A DNA stretch of 64,000 bases from Collinsella sp. AM34-10 (GTDB lineage: Bacteria; Actinomycetota; Coriobacteriia; Coriobacteriales; Coriobacteriaceae): contig NZ_QSIL01000005.1 of the NCBI RefSeq assembly GCF_003469185.1, positions 130,339 through 194,338 on the forward strand. Reading direction: 5' to 3'. Of this stretch, positions 53,681 through 63,290 are shown piece by piece. The notes under the pieces were generated by a model. The model had not been told where the DNA came from. It searched no databases and saw only the letters and a list, made by a program, of their open reading frames with translations. The position numbers and the translations under genes were made by a program. How positions within the stretch are numbered: the stretch's first letter is position 1; each line of letters starts with the position of its first letter.

Positions 53681-54538
53681 TTACTCTGCTTTGCCCACAG
53701 AGTTGAGGTTGGTCATGCGGATCTTAACCAGCTCGGTGATCTCGCGCATGCCCTCCTTGGCCGGCTTCTTGGGATCGAAGCAGGCGGGGTTCTCGGCCAT
53801 GTAGGCCATGAAGCCCTTGGTGTAGGCCTGACGCAGCTCGGTGGCGTAGTTGACCTTGCAGATGCCGTTCTTCACGGCCTCGGCAACCTGCTCATCGGGC
53901 ACACCGGAGGTACCGTGCAGAACCAGCGGCACGTCGACGGCGTCGCGAATGGCCTTGACCACGGACTGCTCGATGTGCGGATCGCTCGTGTACACACCGT
54001 GGCTCGTGCCAACGCCAATAGCGAGGGAGGTGCAGCCAGTGCGCTCGACGAACTCCTTAGCCTCGGCAGGATCGGTGTAGGGGCTCTCGCCCTCAACCGC
54101 GGGACCGTCGTCCTCCTTGCCGCCAACCTTGCCGAGCTCAGCCTCGACGGGCACGCCCATGGCGCGGCCAGCATCGGCGACGGACTTGGTCAGGGCGATG
54201 TTGTCCTCGAAGGACTCGTGCGAGCCGTCGATCATGACAGAGGTGTAGCCAGTGCGGAAAGCCTGCATGCAGCGGTCATAGCCATCGCCGTGATCGAGGT
54301 GCAGAGCGACGGGCACGGAAGCGCGCTCGGCGGCAGCCTTGACCATGCCATAGAAGTAGTCCAGACCAGCGGTCTTGATGGTGCCCGGGGTAGTCTGCAT
54401 GATGACGGGGGACTTGGTCTCCTCGGCAGCTGCCAGAACGGCCATAACAAACTCGAGGTTCTCGACGTTGAACGCGCCAACGGCGTAGTGGCCGGCCTGA
54501 GCGTCCTTGAGCATCTTTTCGGTGGTAACAAGTGCCAT
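53681..54538 (-). CDS. gatY: Class II fructose/tagatose-bisphosphate aldolase
   Basis: Zinc-dependent aldolase of 285 residues cleaving tagatose-1,6- or fructose-1,6-bisphosphate. HLDHGDGYDRC and MIDGSH carry the metal and catalytic residues, with EAELGKVGGKED, IGVGTSHGVY and VLHGTSGVPDEQ. Length matches GatY/KbaY, and lacA, lacB and lacC are 7-9 kb away, so tagatose-bisphosphate is likely, but fructose-bisphosphate cannot be excluded. Start MALVTTEK (54538). A DeoR-family gene diverges from it. Confidence 0.87.
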   Translation of the reverse strand: MALVTTEKMLKDAQAGHYAVGAFNVENLEFVMAVLAAAEETKSPVIMQTTPGTIKTAGLDYFYGMVKAAAERASVPVALHLDHGDGYDRCMQAFRTGYTSVMIDGSHESFEDNIALTKSVADAGRAMGVPVEAELGKVGGKEDDGPAVEGESPYTDPAEAKEFVERTGCTSLAIGVGTSHGVYTSDPHIEQSVVKAIRDAVDVPLVLHGTSGVPDEQVAEAVKNGICKVNYATELRQAYTKGFMAYMAENPACFDPKKPAKEGMREITELVKIRMTNLNSVGKAE

Positions 54539-54873
54539 GAGCGTTTGCTCCTCTCCCTCGCCCGCATCTGGACATCGGGCGTACGTGTCCGCAAGGCGTT
54601 TTACCTTGCGTTTTGCTGCGCTCATTGTATGAAATTCAGCGGCTTTGCACGTGCGAGATATTGAGCCCATGCAGGTCAATACAGTCGTTTTTGAAAAGTA
54701 AACGGAAGGAATTGGAGCCGAGTGGGCGTATTCGATATTGAATTTTGGGCGTTCAGCGTCTTTCTTTTATAGAAAAGATAAGTAATCGAAAGGCGTTTTC
54801 TTACTCAAAAAGAAAATGAACGAAAATAGAGTCAACACAATTCCTGCAAATTTCAGACGATGATGGAGCAGAT
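54539..54873. promoter_or_regulatory. Divergent regulatory region aldolase/DeoR
   Basis: 335 bases, markedly AT-rich from about 54740 to 54850. Several GAAA/TTTC-type boxes (for example TTTCTTTT near 54762, GAAAATGAACGAAAA near 54820) are of the kind bound by DeoR-family regulators. No gene seen. Confidence 0.45.
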
Positions 54874-55677
54874 ATGGCCCACGCAACAACCCGAGCTTTC
54901 GCCGACGAGCGTCGTTCCGCCATCATGGAGATGCTCGATCATAACGCCTCGGTGCAGGTAGCAGAAATCGCCCAGACCTTTGGCGTGTCCTCCGTCACCG
55001 CCCGCGCCGACCTGGACGCGCTCGCCGAAGCAGGCAAGCTGCGCCGCACGCATGGCGGTGCCGTATCGCTCCACAAACGCCTGACCGTTTCCACGCAGGA
55101 TCGCCGCATCAATGTCAACGTCGCCGCCAAGCAGGCCATCGCGCAAAGCGCCATCGAGCTCGTCAATGACGGCGACACGTTGCTCGTCGACTCGGGCACC
55201 ACGGCGCTCGAGTTCGTCCGGCTCCTCGATCAACGCGACGGTATCACCGTCATCACAGCAGACATTACCATTGCCGATTACATCGACGAGAGCATGCCCT
55301 CGGTCGATGTCGTCATGCTGGGCGGGGCGTTGCGCAAAGGCCATCGTTATTTGTACGGACCGCTCACGATGCAAGCGCTCCAAATGGTCCATGCCGATCT
55401 TGCCGTCATGTGCCCTGGCGCTTTTGTCCCCAGCTGCGGCTTTACGACCGACTTTCCGCAGATGGCCGAGACCAAAGCGGCTATGGTCGGTGCCGCCCGT
55501 CAAAGCGTCGCCCTCATGGACGCCAGTAAGGTCAACGGACGTGGCATGTACCGCTTTGCCGAGCTGACCGACGTCAACGCCATCGTGATGGACCGTGACC
55601 CCGATCACGCCGTCGCCATCTCAATCGCCGAGACCGTCGACAACGCCCGCCCAAATCTCGTCATCGCCGGCGCTTAA
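54874..55677 (+). CDS. DeoR-family regulator of sugar metabolism
   Basis: 267 residues with the N-terminal HTH ERRSAIMEMLDHNASVQVAE, then IAQTFGVSSVTARADLDALA, and the sugar-phosphate-binding domain marked by VDSGTTALEFVRLL and ITADITIADYI. Probably represses the divergent aldolase gene and perhaps the lac genes, responding to a phosphorylated sugar. Hairpin H7 follows the stop. Confidence 0.88.
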   Translation: MAHATTRAFADERRSAIMEMLDHNASVQVAEIAQTFGVSSVTARADLDALAEAGKLRRTHGGAVSLHKRLTVSTQDRRINVNVAAKQAIAQSAIELVNDGDTLLVDSGTTALEFVRLLDQRDGITVITADITIADYIDESMPSVDVVMLGGALRKGHRYLYGPLTMQALQMVHADLAVMCPGAFVPSCGFTTDFPQMAETKAAMVGAARQSVALMDASKVNGRGMYRFAELTDVNAIVMDRDPDHAVAISIAETVDNARPNLVIAGA

Positions 55678-55681
55678 ACAA

Positions 55682-55720
55682 AAACCACCACAAAGGTGCC
55701 TGTCCCCTTTGTGGTGGTTT
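55682..55720. repeat. Constant-loop hairpin H7
   Basis: Perfect 13-bp stem AAACCACCACAAA / TTTGTGGTGGTTT with loop GGTGCCTGTCCCC, between the convergent DeoR and flavo-diiron genes. Confidence 0.75.
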
Positions 55721-55742
55721 GAGCGTTAAAAGCGAAATATCG

Positions 55743-56903
55743 CTATTTGGAAAGCTCGTCGGCGAGGGCCTCGATCTGAGCGCGCGAGGCGTCGTTGAGC
55801 GAGCCCAGCACGGTCACCTTGTTCTGCGCCAGGGTGATGTCCTTCATGCCCTCGAGCTCCTTGGTCATAACCTTGGCAGCGGTGGGCGCCCAGGAGCCGG
55901 CCTCAACGAGCGCCACCGTACGGTTCTGATAGGCGTGCTCGGCAAGCGTGTGGATAAAGGTGCTCATAAACGGGAAGATATCGCCCTGATAGGTGATGGA
56001 GGCGAGCACCAGACGGTCATAGCGGAACGCATCCTCAACGGCCTCGGCCATATCATCGCGAGCCAGGTCAAAGACGGAGACCTTCTGGCCGCGGGCCTCG
56101 AGCGCAGAAGCGAGCTCCTCAACGGCAGCCTTCAGATGGCCGTACACGCTCGCATAGGCAATCGTGATGCCCTCGTCCTCGGGCTGATAGCTCGACCAGG
56201 TGTTGTAGGTGTCGAGGTAGTAGCCCAGGTTCTCGGTCAGCACGGGGCCGTGGAGCGGGCAAATAATCTGAATGTCCAGATCGGCGGCCTTCTTAAGCAC
56301 GGCCTGAACGAACTTGCCGAACTTGCCGACGATGCCAAAGTAGTAGCGGCGCGCCTCGCAGGCCCAGCCTTCCGGGTCCTCGATGTCGTTGGCGCCGAAC
56401 TTGCCAAAGCCGTCGGCACTAAAGAGCACCTTGTCGGTAGACTCGTAGGAGAAGATCACCTCGGGCCAGTGCACGTTGGGGGCGCAGACAAACGTTAGGC
56501 TGTGGCCACCCAGGTCGAGCACGTCGCCCTCTTTGACGACTGTCTTACGCTCGGGGTAGTCGGTGCCAAAGTAGTTGACCATCATGCGGAAGGCGCCCAT
56601 GCTGGCCACAATCTGTGCCTGGGGATAGCGCTCCATAAAGGCGGCGATACCGGCGGAGTGATCGGGCTCCATGTGATGGACGACCAGGTAGTCGGGCGTA
56701 CGGCCATCGAGCGCGGCCTCGAGGTTGCCGAGCCATTCGTCGACAAAGCCAGCGTCAACCGAATCGGCGACAGCGATTTTATCGCCCAAGATAACATAGC
56801 TGTTGTATGCCATGCCGTTCTCGGACACGTCGTACTGGCCCTCGAACAGGTCAATGTCGTGATCGTCGACACCGATGTAGCGGATATCCTTGGTGATCTC
56901 CAT
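55743..56903 (-). CDS. Flavo-diiron protein (FprA-like)
   Basis: Reduces O2 to water or NO to N2O in anaerobes. The 386-residue product has a metallo-beta-lactamase diiron domain with HHMEPDH (HxExDH) and further ligands (HWPE, PLHGP). A C-terminal flavodoxin domain begins ITIAYASVYGHLKAAVEEL. No rubredoxin or flavin reductase extension. Start 56903 has AGGAGG ten bases upstream. It suits a strict anaerobe meeting oxygen at the gut wall. Confidence 0.9.
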   Translation of the reverse strand: MEITKDIRYIGVDDHDIDLFEGQYDVSENGMAYNSYVILGDKIAVADSVDAGFVDEWLGNLEAALDGRTPDYLVVHHMEPDHSAGIAAFMERYPQAQIVASMGAFRMMVNYFGTDYPERKTVVKEGDVLDLGGHSLTFVCAPNVHWPEVIFSYESTDKVLFSADGFGKFGANDIEDPEGWACEARRYYFGIVGKFGKFVQAVLKKAADLDIQIICPLHGPVLTENLGYYLDTYNTWSSYQPEDEGITIAYASVYGHLKAAVEELASALEARGQKVSVFDLARDDMAEAVEDAFRYDRLVLASITYQGDIFPFMSTFIHTLAEHAYQNRTVALVEAGSWAPTAAKVMTKELEGMKDITLAQNKVTVLGSLNDASRAQIEALADELSK

Positions 56904-57032
56904 CAGGCAAAGCCTCCTAGATAGACAAAAGAACCCGTCTATCATAACACTCGCCTTTATAGCCACGGCTATCTGTCAGCATCCTTATCGATTGTTATTG
57001 ATGCGGAATATACCGCTTTTGACCTGCAAAAA

Positions 57033-58064
57033 CTATGCGCGAGGCTCTGCCGTGCTATGTCGAACGATGAGCTGACCGGGGATGCGAATGGCGACGGTTT
57101 TGTCCGTTGCCCCCGCCTTGGGAACCGCGTGCTCGAACACCTCGCGCCCACGCTGATGCAAATCAAATCGAACGGTCGTGAGCTCGTTGTGTGCGACAAA
57201 ATCGTCGAGCGAGTCGTCGACGCCCACCACGCTCACGTCCTCGGGCACGCGCAAGCCGCTATCGCGCAGCGCTGCAATGGCGCCATTTGCCATCTGATCG
57301 TTTGCCGCATAGATTGCTGTCATGGTGCGATCGTGTTCGGCCAGGTACCTACCGGCCTCGTAACCGCTGTTGGCAGACCAGTCGCCCTCAAGCGGCTCTA
57401 CCGGCTCGATGTGCTTACGCTCGAGCGCATCCTGCCAACCGGCGCGACGGAACTGCTCGTCGACCGAAAAGGACGGGCCGCCGATATAACGAATCTGCTC
57501 GTGTCCCAGCTCAAACAGATGATCCATGAGCAACAGCGAGCAGCCGTAATGATCGGAGTCAACCGTAGTCACCCGCGGGTGCGCATACATGGTAACGATG
57601 ACCGTGCCAATACCCGGCAACGGATCGAACGTCTCAAAATCGGGAGCCATACGGCTCATGCCGATAATGATGCCGTCCACGGGCAGCGCGGCCATACGAC
57701 GTGTTGCCTCGGCAAGAGAGAATTCCTCGGTCTTGGACATCTCGACCAGTGTGATGGCGCAATTATGCTCGCGAGCAGCGCTGGCGATGCCGTCGATCAT
57801 TGAGAGGTTGCCAAACTTGGTGACATCGTTGACGCACAGGCCGACCGAATGGTAACGGCCGTCACGCAACGAACGGCCGGCATAGCTCGGACGGAAGCCG
57901 AGCTCTTGCATAGCGGCTTGCACGCGCTGGCGCGTCTGTTCGTTAACGTTGGGCAATCCGTTGGCAACGCGCGAAACCGTCTGTTGCGAAACACCGGCAG
58001 CGCGGGCAACGTCGGCCATGGATACCGGACGCGTACCCGTATCGTTGGAAGGGCGCCTTGCCAC
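57033..58064 (-). CDS. LacI/GalR-family regulator of galactose genes
   Basis: 343 residues: HTH MADVARAAGVSQQTVSRVAN, hinge FRPSYAGRSLRDGR, effector domain ending SVVGVDDSLDDFVAHNELTT and PRA. Start GTG 58064 has AAGGTG upstream. Divergent from galK-galT; three GTTAAC-centred sites lie between. Confidence 0.88.
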   Translation of the reverse strand: MARRPSNDTGTRPVSMADVARAAGVSQQTVSRVANGLPNVNEQTRQRVQAAMQELGFRPSYAGRSLRDGRYHSVGLCVNDVTKFGNLSMIDGIASAAREHNCAITLVEMSKTEEFSLAEATRRMAALPVDGIIIGMSRMAPDFETFDPLPGIGTVIVTMYAHPRVTTVDSDHYGCSLLLMDHLFELGHEQIRYIGGPSFSVDEQFRRAGWQDALERKHIEPVEPLEGDWSANSGYEAGRYLAEHDRTMTAIYAANDQMANGAIAALRDSGLRVPEDVSVVGVDDSLDDFVAHNELTTVRFDLHQRGREVFEHAVPKAGATDKTVAIRIPGQLIVRHSTAEPRA

Positions 58065-58156
58065 AAAATCACCTTCGCTCTCGCAGGATCTGAATAGTGC
58101 GAATGTCGGCCCGGGCAGAAACACACCCCGCGCCGAAGTCCGCTATCGTCGGACGC

Positions 58157-58360
58157 ATGTTAACGTACTCTACTTTTTCTATCAGCGGTTCTTTTGCTCC
58201 ATATGTCCATACGGCCACACCGTTCACGGCCGAAAATCTACCGATTACCAGATTCTCAAAAATAGATATGCGTTGTGTTATGAGTACGTTAACATACCCA
58301 TTAACGTGCGGCGCCGCGACGTCTGGTTTGTGGTGCTCAAAATTGTTAACGTACTCATAA
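58157..58360. promoter_or_regulatory. GalR-type operator sites between the regulator and galK
   Basis: TTATGAGTACGTTAACA (58278-58294) has its exact complement at 58344-58360, and ATGTTAACGTACTC (58157-58170) is a third copy in the latter orientation. Spacing of 66 and about 120 bases would allow looping. Confidence 0.7.
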
Positions 58361-58401
58361 TGACACGGACCAATCTCTCCGGCGTCAAGGAAAGGACCCA
58401 T

Positions 58402-59607
58402 ATGACCGCCCCCGACGAAAAGACACTCGCCACCCTCACCAAGCTGTTTGAGGAGGAGTTTGGCCCCATCGGCGACCGCCAGGTGCTCTACGTGCACGCG
58501 CCCGGGCGTTCCGAGATCAGCGGCAATCACACCGATCACGAGGGCGGCCACGTTATCGCCGGCTCGCTCGATGTCGCCGTTGACGGCATCGCCGTAGCAA
58601 CCGACTCCAACAAGGTCCGCGTCGCCGACGAGGGCTACCCCACGTTTGAGATTACGCTCGACACGCTGGATGTTCAGGAGTCCGAGAAGGGCACGTCCGC
58701 AAGCCTCGTGCGCGGTATGGCCCACGAGGTCGTAGCACTTGGTGTTGAGCCCAAGGGCTTCGACTTCGCCTTTACCTGCTCCGTTCCCTCGGGTGGCGGA
58801 CTTTCGAGCTCCGCCGCCGTCGAGGCCGCGTACGGTCGTGCCATGGAAACCCTCTGGGGCGCACCCGCCATCGAGCCCGTCGCGCTCGCCCAGATGAGCC
58901 AGCGCACCGAGAACAACTATTACGGCAAGCCCTGCGGTCTGATGGACCAGGCCGCTGTGTGCCTGGGCGGCCTTGCCTACATGGACTTTGAGGATCAAGC
59001 CCAGCCTAAGACCCAGAAGCTCGAACTCAACTTTGAGGATCACGGCTACGCGCTCGTGCTCGTTAAGGTCGGCGCCGATCACGTGGCCGCCACCGACGAC
59101 TACGCCGCCGTTCCGCGCGAGATGCAGGACGTCGCCGCCGAGTTTGGCAAGGCACGCCTATGCGAGGTCGACGTTGCCGACTTTGACGCCAAGCTCCCCG
59201 AGCTGCGCGCCAAGCTGGGCGACCGTGCCTGCCTGCGCGCCGTTCACTACTGGTACGAGAACGGCCTGGTCGATAAGCGCTGGGCCGCCCTGAACGCCGG
59301 CGACATCGACCAGTTCCTGGTCCTGACGCGCAAGTCCGGCGCCAGCTCTGCCATGTACCTGCAGAATGTCGTTGCCAAACTGGGCTCCGAGCAGCCCTCG
59401 ATGTATGCCCTAGCACTGGCCGAGCATGTGCTTGACGGCCGCGGCGCCGTCCGCATCCACGGCGGCGGCTTTGGCGGCACCATCCAGGCCTTCGTGCCGC
59501 TCGACCTAGTCGACACCTTTATCACCAAGATGAACAGCTGGCTGGGCGAGGGCTCTGCCCGTCACTACGCCATCTCTGACAAGGGGGCTTACGCGGCATG
59601 GCTGTAA
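58402..59607 (+). CDS. galK: Galactokinase
   Basis: Phosphorylates galactose at C1 for the Leloir pathway. GHMP kinase of 401 residues: VHAPGRSEISGNHTDHEGGH replaces the usual GRVNLIGEHTDY signature, the ATP loop is VPSGGGLSSSAAVEAAYG, and the C-terminal IHGGGFGGTIQAFVP is standard. ATG 58402 has AAGGAAAGGA upstream. It overlaps galT by ten bases. Confidence 0.92.
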   Translation: MTAPDEKTLATLTKLFEEEFGPIGDRQVLYVHAPGRSEISGNHTDHEGGHVIAGSLDVAVDGIAVATDSNKVRVADEGYPTFEITLDTLDVQESEKGTSASLVRGMAHEVVALGVEPKGFDFAFTCSVPSGGGLSSSAAVEAAYGRAMETLWGAPAIEPVALAQMSQRTENNYYGKPCGLMDQAAVCLGGLAYMDFEDQAQPKTQKLELNFEDHGYALVLVKVGADHVAATDDYAAVPREMQDVAAEFGKARLCEVDVADFDAKLPELRAKLGDRACLRAVHYWYENGLVDKRWAALNAGDIDQFLVLTRKSGASSAMYLQNVVAKLGSEQPSMYALALAEHVLDGRGAVRIHGGGFGGTIQAFVPLDLVDTFITKMNSWLGEGSARHYAISDKGAYAAWL

Positions 59608-61226
59608 TGACCGACGTGTGCGAGGCCACGCAAGGCCTGATTGAGTATGCCATTCATCGATCCATGATCGGTCAGGACGATCGCATCTGGGCATACAACA
59701 CCATTCTGGAGTGCATCGGTGCTACGGGCCCGGCGCTCGACATGGCCTGGGCGCTCCAGGTCGAGAAACTCTCGCTCTTGCACCCCGATACCCTGCCCGA
59801 CTTTGACCTGGAGGGCACGCTCGCCGCGCTTTCCGAGGCCGCCGTTGCCAACGGTGCTGCCGAGGACACGGTGTCGGGCCGCGACCGCATCGCCATGCGC
59901 ATCATGGGCGCGCTCATGCCGAGGCCTTCGGTTGTAAACGAGGAGTTCAACGGCCGCATGGGCGTCAACGAGCCCCGCGCCGCGACCGACTGGTTCTACG
60001 GTCTGTGCTGCGACGCCGGTTACGTGCGCCGCGCCGCCATCGCGCGCAACATCAAATGGCGCACCCCCACCAACTGGGGCGACCTGGAGATCACCATCAA
60101 CCTGTCGAAGCCCGAGAAGGACCCGCGCGACATTGCCGCAGCCGGCGCCGCAAAGAACACGGGTGAGAAGTATCCCGCCTGCCAGCTGTGCATCGAGAAC
60201 GAGGGCTATCCCGGACGCTCCGCCGCAGCCGACGGCGGCGCTCACCCCGCTCGCCAGAACCTGCGCGTTATCCCCATCCAGCTCGACGGCGAGCGCTGGG
60301 GCCTCCAGTACAGCCCGTACGCGTACTTTAACGAGCACTGCATTGCTATGAGCTCCGAGCATCGCCCGATGCACGTCGACCGCAAGGGGCTGACCTGCCT
60401 GCTCGATTTTGTGGACCTGTTCCCGCACTACTTTATTGGCTCCAACGCCGACCTGCCCATCGTGGGCGGCTCGATTCTGTCGCACGACCACTTCCAGGGC
60501 GGCGCGCACGAGTTCCCCATGATGCATGCCGCCGAGGTCTCGCAGTTTAGCGTGCCCGGCTTTGACCAGGTCAGCGGCACCGTATTGCAGTGGCCGCTTT
60601 CGGTGCTGCGACTGCGCTCGCACGACCGCGCCCAGCTGCTCGACGCCGCCGAGAAGATTATCCTCGCTTGGCGCGAGTGGACCGATGAGTCGGTTGGCGT
60701 CGTCGCGCGCACAGCCGACGGCGTTGCGCATAACACCGTGACGCCCGTCATCCGCCGCGTCGACTCCCGCGGCAATGCTGGCGGCGAGATCTACGAGGCC
60801 TACCTGGCGCTTCGCTGTAACATCACGACCGACGAGCATCCGCTGGGTGTTTTCCACCCGCATGCCGAGTATCACCATATTAAAAAGGAAAACATCGGCC
60901 TGATCGAGGTCATGGGCCTGGCTATTCTTCCGCCGCGCCTGGTTCCCGAGCTCGGCGCTGTCCGCGAGCATCTGCTGGCAGCCAAGGCCGATGCCAGCTA
61001 CGACCTTGCCGGTGCGCTCGAGGGCGATGATCTATGCCGCAGCCACGCCGCATGGGCCGAGGATGTCTATGCCCGCCGCGCCGACGAACTTACGGCCGAC
61101 AACGCCATCGATATCCTGCACGAGGAGGTCGGCGTGGTATTTGGCCACGTGCTCGACAACGCCGGCGTCTTTAAGTGGGACGAAGCTGGCCGCGCCGCCC
61201 AACAGCGCTTTATCGACTCACTGTAA
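59598..61226 (+). CDS. galT: UDP-glucose-hexose-1-phosphate uridylyltransferase (class II)
   Basis: Swaps UMP between UDP-glucose and galactose-1-phosphate. The 542-residue product belongs to the long GalT group: WRTPTNWGDLEITINLSKPE, CQLCIENEGYPGR, and the active-site region VGGSILSHDHFQGG, where HDHFQ replaces HPHxQ of class I. Overlaps the galK end. A strong terminator follows at 61273-61313. Confidence 0.92.
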   Translation: MAVMTDVCEATQGLIEYAIHRSMIGQDDRIWAYNTILECIGATGPALDMAWALQVEKLSLLHPDTLPDFDLEGTLAALSEAAVANGAAEDTVSGRDRIAMRIMGALMPRPSVVNEEFNGRMGVNEPRAATDWFYGLCCDAGYVRRAAIARNIKWRTPTNWGDLEITINLSKPEKDPRDIAAAGAAKNTGEKYPACQLCIENEGYPGRSAAADGGAHPARQNLRVIPIQLDGERWGLQYSPYAYFNEHCIAMSSEHRPMHVDRKGLTCLLDFVDLFPHYFIGSNADLPIVGGSILSHDHFQGGAHEFPMMHAAEVSQFSVPGFDQVSGTVLQWPLSVLRLRSHDRAQLLDAAEKIILAWREWTDESVGVVARTADGVAHNTVTPVIRRVDSRGNAGGEIYEAYLALRCNITTDEHPLGVFHPHAEYHHIKKENIGLIEVMGLAILPPRLVPELGAVREHLLAAKADASYDLAGALEGDDLCRSHAAWAEDVYARRADELTADNAIDILHEEVGVVFGHVLDNAGVFKWDEAGRAAQQRFIDSL

Positions 61227-61260
61227 TGATCCCTTGGGGACGGAGGAAAACGGATCATTT
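61226..61260. repeat. Hairpin H10, variant of the constant-loop type
   Basis: 8-bp stem AATGATCC / GGATCATT around a 19-nt loop whose minus strand contains CCTCCGTCCCC. It starts at the galT stop codon. Confidence 0.45.
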
Positions 61261-61272
61261 CGTCTTCAAGAC

Positions 61273-61313
61273 AACTGCGCCCGCCGGCAACATCGCCGGC
61301 GGGCGCAGTTTTT
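61273..61313 (+). terminator. Terminator after galK-galT
   Basis: Perfect 16-bp stem (61273-61288 / 61295-61310) containing GCGCCCGCCGGC, followed by T residues. Confidence 0.88.
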
Positions 61314-61318
61314 GAGTG

Positions 61319-61388
61319 TAGTCATTGGGGTCATTCTTAAGGGGCGTTCTTAAACGACTAGTCATTAAAGAGCGTCCCCAATGACTAC
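61319..61388. repeat. Compound constant-loop hairpin H9
   Basis: Inner hairpin TAGTCATT / AATGACTA (61359-61366 / 61380-61387) with loop AAAGAGCGTCCCC. Immediately upstream is a second stem, TAGTCATT / AACGACTA, whose interior has two tandem loop-like segments (GGGGTCATTCTTAA, GGGGCGTTCTTA). GTAGTCATTGGGG and CCCCAATGACTAC also pair across the whole. Confidence 0.55.
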
Positions 61389-61412
61389 TTGCGACCAAGG
61401 CAACGCCGGTGT

Positions 61413-61568
61413 CTTGGCAACGACAGCGAAAACGCCCCTAAGCGAGCAAGGTGACGTGAAAGAGGAGGGCATTGACCTTTTGGTCATGCCCGACGATTGA
61501 ACGTCAGATTGCCGCTTAGGGGCGTTTGCAGCGTCGCGCCGTTACGCGGTTTGGTAAAACCGCGTAAC
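61413..61568 (-). repeat. Structured repeat element S2 (second copy of S1)
   Basis: Starts one base after the lacC stop, on the lacC strand. P1 GTTACGCGG / CCGCGTAAC with loop TTTTACCAAA (61541-61568). P3 GCCCCTAAGC / GCTTAGGGGC (61514-61523 / 61434-61443). P4 GGGCATGACC-AAAA-GGTCAATGCCC (61467-61491). Loops and single-stranded segments match S1 (25578-25750), while P1 and P3 differ by paired changes. Confidence 0.75.
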
Positions 61569-61569
61569 C

Positions 61570-62505
61570 CTACAGTTCAGTCACGACAACGCTGTTGTAG
61601 ATCTCGTCCCAGCGGTCCATGACCAGGTGGCCAGTCTTGGGATCCATGGCGTTGAGCTTGCCGCAGGTATTGGCGGTCTTGAGCACCGTGATGTCGTCGG
61701 CACCAGCAGCAATGGCATGCGCAAAGCCGGCGATGGTCGAGTCGCCGGAACCCGTCGCGTTCACTGCCGCAATCGCGGGCGTCTTGGCGCGGAACGCGCG
61801 ACCCTCATGGAAGCCCACCGAGCCGGCAGTGCCCATCGAAACGACAACCCAAGGGATACCGGCAAAGCGGCCATCGGCGGCAAGCGCCTCACGCAAGGCA
61901 TCGATATCATCGGTCGTAAAGGACGTACCTAGCAGGCCATTAATCTCGGTCAGGTTGGGCTTTACGAGCTCAGGCTTAGCGTCGGACTCCAGCGCGGCCT
62001 CCAGCGATGCACCCGAGGTGTCGAGCAGCACCTTAGCGCCCGCCTCCTCGGCGATCTTGACGAGCTCGGCATAGTAGCCGGCATCGACGCCACGCGGCAG
62101 CGAGCCCGAAAGCGTCACAACGTCCGCCTTCGCTGCAAGCTCGGCGAACTTGGCCGTAAAGGCCTCGAGCTCGGCCGGGGCGATCTGCGGGCCGCTCTCC
62201 AGCAGCTCGGTCTGATTACCCTCGTGCAGAATATTCAGGCAAATGCGCGTCTCACCGGCGATGGGCACAAAGTCATTCTTGACGCCATCGGCATCCATGA
62301 GCTCGGCCATATAGGCACCCATGTGGCCGCCAAGCAGGCCGGTCGCGAGCACGTCGTCACCCAGCTGCAGCAGCACACGGCTCACGTTGAGGCCCTTGCC
62401 ACCAGCGGTCTTTTCGGGCATCACGCGGTTAACATCGTCGATGATCAGCTTGTCGAGCTGATAGCGCGTATCAATCGACGGGTTCATGGTAACGGTCAGA
62501 ATCAT
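61570..62505 (-). CDS. lacC: Tagatose-6-phosphate kinase (PfkB family)
   Basis: Phosphorylates tagatose-6-phosphate to tagatose-1,6-bisphosphate. The 311-residue product begins MILTVTMNPSIDTRYQLDKL, has TAGGKGLNVSRVL and the C-terminal anion-hole/catalytic NATGSGDSTIAG, where GSGDST is the LacC variant of the GAGDS motif. 1-phosphofructokinase is the main alternative. lacB and lacA lie upstream on the same strand; with the class II aldolase they complete the tagatose pathway. Start 62505 has GGAG upstream. Confidence 0.85.
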   Translation of the reverse strand: MILTVTMNPSIDTRYQLDKLIIDDVNRVMPEKTAGGKGLNVSRVLLQLGDDVLATGLLGGHMGAYMAELMDADGVKNDFVPIAGETRICLNILHEGNQTELLESGPQIAPAELEAFTAKFAELAAKADVVTLSGSLPRGVDAGYYAELVKIAEEAGAKVLLDTSGASLEAALESDAKPELVKPNLTEINGLLGTSFTTDDIDALREALAADGRFAGIPWVVVSMGTAGSVGFHEGRAFRAKTPAIAAVNATGSGDSTIAGFAHAIAAGADDITVLKTANTCGKLNAMDPKTGHLVMDRWDEIYNSVVVTEL

Positions 62506-62702
62506 GTTGGACTCCTGTTTAGAAAACCGGCCCGCGCCCCTCACAGAAACGCGAGCCGTCAATTAAAAAGCTGCAGAATGCCGGGTACCGCCAAAACGAC
62601 GCACACGAGCTCAGCAAGCAAAAGTTTTATCAGAGTAGCTCGCACGCCAGATGGCTTCGCAGCGTCGACTGGTCTGGCGTTCGGTAGAACGCCGGAACCT
62701 CC

Positions 62703-63227
62703 TTAGTCGTGGTATTCGCCGCGGTCCCACTTCTCCAGGAACTCGTCAAAGAAGTGCAGGTCGGCCTGAGCCTCGGCGTCGGCCTTATTGCAGGCATCGA
62801 TCTTGGCGATCAAGGCATCGTGCTCGGGAGTCTTGTCGTAGGGCTCCTCCAGGAAGGCAAGCATGATGTCGGCCATCAGGAACTCGCCGGTGATCTTGCC
62901 GCCAAAGCCCACGATGTTGGCGTTGAGCTCGCGACGGGCATACAGGGCAGAGGTCATGTCGCGAACCAGGGCGCAGCGGGCGCCGGGAACCTTGTTGACG
63001 GCGTTGGTGATGCCGATGCCGGTGCCGCACAGGGCCACGCCAAAGTCAGCCTTGCCGCTGGCAACAGCCTCGCCCACGGCCTTGCCGTAGATGGGGTAGT
63101 GCGTACGGGTGTGGCTGTAGGTGCCGCAGTCGAGCACCTTGTAGCCAGCCTGCTCCAGGCGGTCGGCCAGATAGATCTTCTCGTCCGTAACGATATGGTC
63201 ACAACCGATTGCGATGGTCTTCTTCAT
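62703..63227 (-). CDS. lacB: Galactose-6-phosphate isomerase subunit B
   Basis: With LacA converts galactose-6-phosphate to tagatose-6-phosphate. 174 residues of the RpiB/LacAB fold: [17 protein letters not shown], catalytic [13 protein letters not shown] and [13 protein letters not shown]. The length and C-terminal extension ([19 protein letters not shown]) match LacB. It is 63 bases downstream of lacA. Confidence 0.92.
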   Translation of the reverse strand: MKKTIAIGCDHIVTDEKIYLADRLEQAGYKVLDCGTYSHTRTHYPIYGKAVGEAVASGKADFGVALCGTGIGITNAVNKVPGARCALVRDMTSALYARRELNANIVGFGGKITGEFLMADIMLAFLEEPYDKTPEHDALIAKIDACNKADAEAQADLHFFDEFLEKWDRGEYHD

Positions 63228-63290
63228 CAGAACGTCCTTTCGTCTGAATTCACAAGTTGAGGTAGAAGTTCGAGTTCTCGGTGGCTCTCG

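Noticed and set aside
62506..62702. Gene or RNA between lacC and lacB
   Set aside because: No frame with a ribosome-binding site and no strong structure; it appears to be plain spacer.
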